DNA from: Cupriavidus necator N-1
GTDB taxonomy: Bacteria; Pseudomonadota; Gammaproteobacteria; Burkholderiales; Burkholderiaceae
DNA length: 64,000 nt
Direction of reading: 5' to 3'
NCBI RefSeq assembly: GCF_000219215.1
Contig: NC_015723.1
Coordinates: forward strand, 1,612,001-1,676,000
A model generated the notes under the pieces. The model was not told the DNA's origin, did no database searches, and saw nothing but the letters and a program-made list of their open reading frames with translations. Position numbers and translations under genes: made by a program. This document shows, piece after piece, positions 52,749 to 64,000 of this stretch (position 1 is the stretch's first letter; each line of letters opens with the position of its first letter).

Positions 52749-55700
52749 GTGCGGATCTGCCAGATCGACCTGACCGGAACGCCCGATGCCGATGAACACG
52801 CGCTCCAGCGCGTGGCGGCACTGGGCTTCGACCACGTACTGATCGGCGGCTGGCCGCACCTGCCCGGCGAAGACGCTTTCGCAGCTTGCGCCCGGCACGG
52901 GCTGGCCCCGCTGCTCGACATTTCACTGGACCGCTATGCGGCCGACCCCGCCGACGGCGCCGGGCCAGCACCCGACCTTGCCTGGATCGACAGTGCGACG
53001 CCAGCCTTCGCCCCACACGAGACCGACAGCCACATCCCCGGCGCGCGCCTGCGCTGGCGTGACCAGCGCGCGTCCGACGCGTTGGTGCAGTGGTGGGCGG
53101 CACGGCTGCGCCAGGCCTGGGAGGCAGGCGCGGCGGGCTTCTGCTGCCGTGCGCCGGCACGAGTGCCCGGCCGGCATTGGGCCGCGCTGACCGGCACGTT
53201 GCGCAGCGATGCGGTGCCGGCACAGGCGCGCGGTGCACCGTGCTTCCTGGCGTGGACGCCAGGCCTGACGCCGGCGCAACTGGATGACCTGGCGCCCGCC
53301 GGCTTCGACGCTGCCTTCTGCTCGCTGCCATGGTGGGATTTTCGCAGCCCCTGGCTGACCGAGGAGTTCGCGCGGCTGCGCCCGTTTGGCCGGGTGCTTG
53401 CCGCCCCCGCGCTGACGCCGGCAAGCCATGACGCGCTCAGCGCGCGGCGTGCGCTGTGGACCGCCGCGGCGATCGGCGACGGCATCCTGGTGCCGGCCGG
53501 CTTCGAGACCGGCGGCGCGCTGGCACGCGACCCGCTGGCCGCGGATGGCGCCGTGCATCAGGGTGCGCCGTACGACATCACCCATGAGCTTCTGGAAACC
53601 AATACCTGGCTGGCTGCGCGCGATCCGACACCGGCCCTCGCCGTGCGGCTGCTGAGCGGACCCGACGCGCCGCTGACGGTGCTGGCACGGCTGCCTGTGC
53701 CGAACGGCGCCTGCGCCCCGCCCGACGCGGCAGGCAACCGTAGCGACCCTGCGGTACCCGATGGCGCCGCCGCCCTGGCAGTGGTACTCAATCCGGATCC
53801 CGCAGCGCCGGGCACGCTGGGCGCCGACCGCGTGCTGAGCGCGCTGCCGCACGCCAGCGCACACCTGGAATCGTCACTGGGTGGCCCGGGCGGGACGCTC
53901 GATGCCAACCACCGGCTCGATGCGCTGGCCAGCATCACGCTGGCGCCCGCCGATATCCGCCTCTATGAAGTGCCGCCGGTGCCCCTGACGCGGCCCGGCA
54001 TGCCGGCCGCCGACGCGCGCGCGCCGCACGGCCATGAAACGCTGGCCGCCACCGGCCTGGGCAGCGTGGTGGCGGCGATGGAGGCCCCGCGTATCGCCAT
54101 CGAGCACGTCGAGCCCGCCTGCAACGAAGGCCGCTTCGCCGTGCGGCGCGTGGTGGGCGAGCGCGTGACCGTCAGTGCCGATATCTGGATGGATGGCCAC
54201 GACAAGCTTGCCGCCGCGGTGTTGTGGCGTGCGCCGGGCGAGACTGGCTGGCACGAAGCGCCGATGCAGCCCGTGATCAACGACCGCTGGGAAGGCAGCT
54301 TCCCGCTGGTAGCGCTGGGCCGGCATGAATTCACGGTCGAGGCCTGGCGCGACACCTTCGCCAGCTGGCTCGACGAGATCGGCAAGAAGCGCGCGGCCGG
54401 CCTCAACGTGGCACTGGAGATCGAGGAAGGCGCGCGGCTGGTGGCCGATGCGCTGCTGCAGCCTGCCAGGAACGGGAAGCAGGGCAATGGCAGCAAGGAC
54501 AACCGGAAAGTACCCACGAACAGCGAGCTCTCAGCCATCGTCGACGAACTGACCACCGCTGCCGGCGATGACGCCCGCCGGCAGGAGATCCTGCTGTCGC
54601 CACGCACGGCGGCCACGATGCAGGCAGTGATGGCAACCCCGGCGGGGCGCCCGTTTGCCTCGCGTCATCCGGTGGCCATGCCGGTTGAGGCCGATCGCCT
54701 GGCCGCGCGCTACGCCAGCTGGTACGAGCTGTTCCCGCGTTCGCAAAGCAACGACGAGACCCGCCACGGCACCTTCGACGATGTCATCGCCAGGCTGCCC
54801 GCCATTCGCGCGATGGGCTTCGACGTGCTTTACTTCACGCCGATCCACCCGATCGGACGCACCCACCGCAAGGGCCGCAACAACAGCCTGCGTGCCGAGC
54901 CGGGCGATCACGGCAGCCCCTACGCCATCGGCGGCAAGGAAGGCGGCCACGATGCGCTGCATCCCGAGCTCGGCACCTTTGAAGACTTCCGCCGCCTGCG
55001 CGACGCGGCGGCCAGACATGGCCTGGAGCTAGCACTGGACTTCGCCATCCAGTGCTCGCCCGACCATCCGTGGCTGCGCGACCACCCGGAATGGTTCGCA
55101 CACCGCCCCGACGGTTCGCTGCGCTATGCCGAGAACCCGCCCAAGAAATACGAGGACATCGTCAACGTCGACTTCTACGCCGCCCCGCCGGCGGGCGCCG
55201 CGCTATGGCAGGCCCTGCGCGACGTGGTGATGTTCTGGGCCGACCAGGGCGTGCGCATCTTCCGCGTGGACAACCCGCACACCAAGCCGCTGCCGTTCTG
55301 GGAGTGGATGATCGCCGACGTGCGCGCGCGCCACCCCGACACCATCTTCCTGGCCGAGGCCTTCACCCGGCCGAAGATGATGGCGCGGCTGGCCAAGCTG
55401 GGCTTCAGCCAGTCGTACACGTACTTCACCTGGCGCAATGCCAAGTGGGAGCTGACCGAATACCTGACCGAGCTGACGCAAAGCCCGCTTCGCGACTTCT
55501 TCCGGCCGCACTTCTTCGTCAACACACCTGACATCAACCCCTACTTCCTGCACCAGGGCGGTCGCCCCGCGTTCCTGATCCGCGCGGCGCTGGCCACGCT
55601 GCTGTCGGGGCTGTGGGGCATGTACAGCGGCTTCGAGCTGTGCGAGAGCGCGCCCTTTGTGCTGAACGGCAAGGTGCGCGAGGAATACCTTGATTCCGAG

Positions 55701-56165
55701 AAATACCAGCTGCGCGTGCGCGACTGGCAGCAGCCCGGCAATATCGTTGCGGAAATCTCACGGCTCAACGAGATCCGCGCCGGGCACCCGGCGTTGCAGA
55801 ACCACCTGGGGCTGCGCTTCTACCATGCCGGCAGCGACGCGGTGCTGTGGTTCGCGCGCTTCATGCCGGGCACCGACTACCTGTTCGGCGACGACGTGCT
55901 GCTGGCCGCAATCAACCTGGACCCGCACACGGCGCACGAGGCCGATATCGAAATCCCGTTGTGGGAATGGGGGCTGCCCGACCAGGCCGGCCTGGCGGTG
56001 CACGACCTGATGCAGGGCCGGCGCTTCGAGCTGCGCGGCAAGCTCCAGCGCATCCGGCTGGATCCGGCGCAACTGCCCTTCACGGTCTGGCATGTGCGCC
56101 CGCTGGAGCGTCCCGCTCCCCGCCCACCCGTAGCGCCGGCCTCGACCGACCCGCACGGCGCCTGA
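52749..56165 (+). CDS. glgE: Alpha-1,4-glucan:maltose-1-phosphate maltosyltransferase with N-terminal extension
   Basis: 1138 residues from the GTG at 52749, chosen because GGGAGGA lies five bases upstream. Residues 450-1138 are GlgE (GH13 subfamily 3): IEHVEPACNEGRFAVRRVVG at the start, nucleophile Asp841 in IFRVDNPHTKP and acid/base Glu870 in FLAEAFTRP. It adds maltose from maltose-1-phosphate to alpha-glucan. The N-terminal 440 residues look like a second, degenerate amylase barrel; where a catalytic aspartate would be, the sequence reads GAAGFCCRAPARV. A low-complexity linker lies near residues 575-590. Next gene 21 bases away. Confidence 0.92.
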   Translation: MRICQIDLTGTPDADEHALQRVAALGFDHVLIGGWPHLPGEDAFAACARHGLAPLLDISLDRYAADPADGAGPAPDLAWIDSATPAFAPHETDSHIPGARLRWRDQRASDALVQWWAARLRQAWEAGAAGFCCRAPARVPGRHWAALTGTLRSDAVPAQARGAPCFLAWTPGLTPAQLDDLAPAGFDAAFCSLPWWDFRSPWLTEEFARLRPFGRVLAAPALTPASHDALSARRALWTAAAIGDGILVPAGFETGGALARDPLAADGAVHQGAPYDITHELLETNTWLAARDPTPALAVRLLSGPDAPLTVLARLPVPNGACAPPDAAGNRSDPAVPDGAAALAVVLNPDPAAPGTLGADRVLSALPHASAHLESSLGGPGGTLDANHRLDALASITLAPADIRLYEVPPVPLTRPGMPAADARAPHGHETLAATGLGSVVAAMEAPRIAIEHVEPACNEGRFAVRRVVGERVTVSADIWMDGHDKLAAAVLWRAPGETGWHEAPMQPVINDRWEGSFPLVALGRHEFTVEAWRDTFASWLDEIGKKRAAGLNVALEIEEGARLVADALLQPARNGKQGNGSKDNRKVPTNSELSAIVDELTTAAGDDARRQEILLSPRTAATMQAVMATPAGRPFASRHPVAMPVEADRLAARYASWYELFPRSQSNDETRHGTFDDVIARLPAIRAMGFDVLYFTPIHPIGRTHRKGRNNSLRAEPGDHGSPYAIGGKEGGHDALHPELGTFEDFRRLRDAAARHGLELALDFAIQCSPDHPWLRDHPEWFAHRPDGSLRYAENPPKKYEDIVNVDFYAAPPAGAALWQALRDVVMFWADQGVRIFRVDNPHTKPLPFWEWMIADVRARHPDTIFLAEAFTRPKMMARLAKLGFSQSYTYFTWRNAKWELTEYLTELTQSPLRDFFRPHFFVNTPDINPYFLHQGGRPAFLIRAALATLLSGLWGMYSGFELCESAPFVLNGKVREEYLDSEKYQLRVRDWQQPGNIVAEISRLNEIRAGHPALQNHLGLRFYHAGSDAVLWFARFMPGTDYLFGDDVLLAAINLDPHTAHEADIEIPLWEWGLPDQAGLAVHDLMQGRRFELRGKLQRIRLDPAQLPFTVWHVRPLERPAPRPPVAPASTDPHGA

Positions 56166-56186
56166 CAGGGATACGTGGAGACACGG

Positions 56187-59100
56187 ATGAAACGCCTTAC
56201 CGAAACCGGCAGTGCCGCCCTGCTCAACGCCGATCCGCTCTGGTACAAGGACGCGATCATCTACCAGCTCCACATCAAGTCCTTCTACGACGCCAACGGC
56301 GACGGCGTGGGCGATTTTGCCGGGCTGCTGGCCAAGCTCGACTACCTGGTCAACCTGGGTGTGGACACGGTCTGGCTGCTGCCGTTCTATCCGTCGCCGC
56401 GACGCGACGACGGCTACGACATCGCCGACTACCGCAACGTCCACCCCGACTACGGCACGCTGGCCGAGGCGCGCCGCTTTATCGCCGCGGCGCACGCGCG
56501 CGGACTGCGCGTGATCACCGAGCTGGTGATCAACCACACCTCCGACCAGCATCCATGGTTCCAGCGCGCGCGCAACGCCAAGCCCGGCTCGGCGGCGCGG
56601 CGCTACTACGTGTGGTCGGACCATGACCAGGCCTACGCCGGCACCCGCATCATCTTCTGTGACACCGAGAAGTCCAACTGGAGCTGGGACCCGGTGGCGG
56701 GCGCCTACTTCTGGCACCGCTTCTACTCGCACCAGCCGGACCTGAACTTCGACAACCCGCAGGTGCTCAACGAGGTGCTGTCGGTGATGCGCTACTGGCT
56801 CGACATGGGCGTCGACGGGCTGCGCCTGGACGCGGTGCCCTACCTGGTCGAGCGAGAAGGCACCAGCAACGAGAACCTGCCCGAGACCCATGCCGTCATC
56901 CGCCATATCCGCGCCCACCTGGACGCGCGCTTCCCCGGCCGCATGCTGCTGGCAGAAGCCAATATGTGGCCTGAGGACGCGCAGCAGTACTTCGGCCTGA
57001 CCGGCCCGGAGCCGGAAGGCGACGAATGCCACATGGCCTTCCACTTCCCGCTGATGCCGCGCATGTACATGGCGATCGCGCGCGAAGACCGCTTCCCGAT
57101 CACCGACATCATGCGCCAGACGCCGGAGGTGCCGCCCAACTGCCAGTGGGCCATATTCCTGCGCAACCATGACGAACTGACGCTGGAGATGGTGACCAGC
57201 AGCGAGCGCGACTACCTGTGGGAGGTCTACGCCACCGACCGGCGCGCGCGCATCAACCTGGGCATCCGCCGCCGGCTGGCGCCGCTGATGGAGCGCGACC
57301 GCCGCCGCATCGAGCTGATGAACAGCCTGCTGTTCTCGATGCCGGGCACGCCGGTGATCTACTACGGCGACGAGATCGGCATGGGTGACAACATCCACCT
57401 GGGCGACCGCGACGGCGTGCGCACGCCGATGCAGTGGTCGCCCGACCGCAACGGCGGCTTCTCGCACGCCGACCCCGAGCGGCTGGTGCTGCCGCCGCTG
57501 CAGGGGCCGCTGTACGGCTACGAGGCCGTCAACGTCGAGGCGCAGGCGCGCGACCCGCATTCGCTGCTGAACTGGATGCGGCGCATGCTGGCGCTGCGGC
57601 GCAAGCACCGTGCCTTCGGCCGCGGAGCGCTGCGCTTCCTGTTTCCCGGCAACCGCAAGATCCTGGCCTACCTGCGTGAATACGAGGGCGAGCACATCCT
57701 GTGCGTGGCCAACCTGTCGCGCGCGCCGCAGGCGGTGGAGCTGGACCTGTCTGCCTTCAACGGCCGCGTGCCGGTGGAGATGATGGGCGCCACGCCGTTC
57801 CCGGCCATCGGCACGCTGACCTACCTGCTGACGCTGCCGCCCTATGGCTTCTACTGGTTCGTGCTCAGCGACGAGGCACAGCCGCCGTCGTGGCACGTGG
57901 AGGCGCCTGAGCAGATGCCAGACCAGATCACCCTCGTGATGCAGAACATTGGCCGGCCGGAGCTGACCGACGCCTCGCGCCGCATCATGGCCAGCGATGT
58001 GCTGCCGCACTACATCGGCCGGCGCCGCTGGTTCGGCGCCAAGCACGAGCGCATTGAGCGCATCGACCTAGCCTATATGTTGCCATTTGCGCGCGGCAGT
58101 AGCGGCGAAGATGTCTACCTGGGTGAGGTCGAGGTGGTCCTGCCTGGCCGCACCGAACGCTACCAGCTGCCGCTGGGCATCCTGTGGGACCGGGAGAGCG
58201 CCGACAGCGTGTCGCAGCTGGCACACGGCCTGTCGATGGCGCGCGTGCGCCAGGGCAGCCGCGTGGGGCTGGCCACCGACGGTTTCGTGGTCGAGCCCTT
58301 TGCGCGCGAGGTGGTGCGCGCGCTGCGCAATGACGTGCAGATGCACGCCGGGAACGACATCATCCACTTCCGCGCCGAGCCCGGCCTGGCCGCGCTGGAA
58401 CTGGAACTGGAGCGCGCCCCGATCGAATACATGTCGGCCGAGCAGTCCAACAGCTCGCTGTCCTACAACAACACCGCCGTGCTCAAAATGGTGCGCCGGG
58501 TCTCTGGCGGCATCCACCCCGAGGCCGAGATGACGCGCTACCTGACGGCGCAGGCTTATGCCCACGCGGCGCCGCTGCTGGGCGAGGTGGTGCGCACCGG
58601 GCCAGATGGCGTGCCGCATACGCTGATGCTGCTGCAGGGCTATGTCCTGAACCAGGGCAATGGCTGGGACTGGACCCTGGACTACCTGGGCCGCGCCATC
58701 GATGACGCGCTGCCCGCGCAGGAGAGCGAGGACGAGTTTGCCGAGGCCATGAACGGCTACGCCGCGCTGGCTGGCACGCTCGGCCGCCGGCTGGCCGAGC
58801 TCCATGCGGTGCTGGCACGGCCCACCGGCGACGACGCCTTCGCGCCGTTGCCGGCCACCGAAAGTGATGCGCGCGCGTGGCGGGCAAGCCCTGGTGCGCT
58901 GCAGCGCGCGCTGACGCGGCTGGAGCCTCTGCCCGCCACCGTGCCGGGACCGGTGCGCCAGGCCTGCGAGACCGACGTGCAGACCCTGATGGCCGCGCGC
59001 GACGCGCTGCCCGCACTGGTCGAACAGCTCTCCGCCGCCGCGCCTGGCAGCCTGCAGACGCGCATCCACGGCGACTTCCACCTGGGCCAGGTGCTGATTG

Positions 59101-59545
59101 CGCAGAGCGACACCTACCTGGTCGACTTCGAGGGCGAGCCCGGCCTGCCGCTGGACTGGCGCCGGCGCAAGACCTCGCCGTTGCGCGATGTGGCCGGGCT
59201 GCTGCGCTCGCTGGACTACGCTGCGGCCACGGTCGGCACCGACCGCCAGGAGCGCACCCACAGCGAACTGCCGCCGCAGCTGGCCGAACGCCGCGCGCTG
59301 CTGCTGGAGCGCTTCCGTACCACCGCCAGCGAAGCCTTCCTGAACTGCTACCACCAGCACATGCAGGACTCGGGCACACCCTGGGTCGCGCCCGGCCAGC
59401 TGCAGCCGTTGCTGGACCTGTTCCTGCTGGAACGGGCGGCCTATGAGGTCGACTACGAAGCCGCCAACCGCGTGGCGTGGATCGACCTGCCGGTCAGCGG
59501 CCTGGCGCGCCTGCTGCGCAAGCTGCTGGCGCCGGGAGACCAGCC

Positions 59546-59549
<4 letters not shown>
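56187..59549 (+). CDS. treS: Trehalose synthase fused to maltokinase
   Basis: 1120 residues from the ATG at 56187. Residues 1-570 are TreS, a GH13 enzyme that interconverts trehalose and maltose: Asp215 in LRLDAVPYL, Glu257 in LLAEANMW and Asp329 in [10 protein letters not shown]. Residues 590-1120 are maltokinase (Mak/Pep2): HGDFHLGQ (961-968) and metal-binding VDFEGEPG with Asp980. The fusion delivers maltose directly for phosphorylation to maltose-1-phosphate, the substrate of GlgE. It overlaps glgB by ATGA. Confidence 0.95.

Positions 59550-64000
<4,451 letters not shown>

Noticed and set aside
55758..58046. Minus-strand open frame of 762 codons opposite glgE and treS
   Set aside because: Complement of two enzyme genes with intact catalytic residues; the translated string is repetitive and His/Arg/Gln-rich.

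Overview
This window is high-GC DNA with dense coding on both strands. Gene content points to a betaproteobacterium of the Burkholderiaceae, most like Cupriavidus or Ralstonia. The pointers are three stand-alone Bug/TctC-type periplasmic receptors, many LysR, MarR, IclR and GntR regulators beside small catabolic cassettes, a PA2169-type protein, and DUF2783, DUF3079 and DUF2188 proteins. The accessory style suggests a secondary replicon or a variable chromosomal region. Both the organism and the replicon are inferences from content; nothing in the sequence names them. I found no rRNA, tRNA, CRISPR array or intact insertion sequence.

Layout. 1-3112: end of zwf, then pgi and a PfkB sugar kinase. 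3251-3952: a toxin-antitoxin-like pair. 3995-9677: an exported protein, an MHS-family transporter with an amidohydrolase, a LysR regulator and a Bug receptor. 9900-11556: a lipoprotein haemoglobin, a small protein and a short-chain dehydrogenase. 11713-18209: a SUF operon (Rrf2 regulator, sufB, sufC, sufD, sufS, a SufU-type scaffold, sufT, Rieske ferredoxin). 18362-22470: a zinc-ribbon/nucleotide-cyclase/ATPase protein overlapping an HD-domain protein. 22451-25222: patatin and a diguanylate cyclase. 25257-29406: MarR, Bug receptor, sulfatase-like hydrolase, host-attachment protein and a small lipoprotein. 29678-33477: a GntR regulator facing a decayed operon (GMC oxidoreductase remnant, intact TauD-like dioxygenase, frameshifted aldehyde dehydrogenase). 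33672-38205: PerM-type permease, small zinc and DUF proteins, succinate-semialdehyde dehydrogenase and two unknown proteins. 38455-41542: hybrid histidine kinase and a third Bug receptor. 41553-48015: two coupled IclR paralogues facing a cassette of MBL-fold protein, FAD monooxygenase, DUF2783 protein and MFS transporter. 48071-52406: small stress-type genes, including a truncated erythromycin esterase. 52749-64000: glgE, treS-mak, glgB and glgX.

How the genes work together. The right-hand operon encodes the GlgE route: TreS makes maltose from trehalose, the fused maltokinase makes maltose-1-phosphate, GlgE polymerises it, GlgB branches the glucan and GlgX debranches it. The SUF operon is a self-contained Fe-S assembly unit with its own cysteine-bearing Rrf2 regulator and a candidate palindromic operator. 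Several catabolic cassettes are each paired with a divergent regulator, and I can point to candidate operators for the Rrf2, MarR, GntR and IclR genes. The left edge is primary hexose metabolism.

The strongest candidates for new biology are the coupled cyclase/ATPase plus HD-protein pair, the degenerate barrel extension on GlgE, the hairpin that would enclose the LysR start codon, the MBL-fold protein with half of its metal motif replaced, and the decayed operon whose regulator and operators are still intact.
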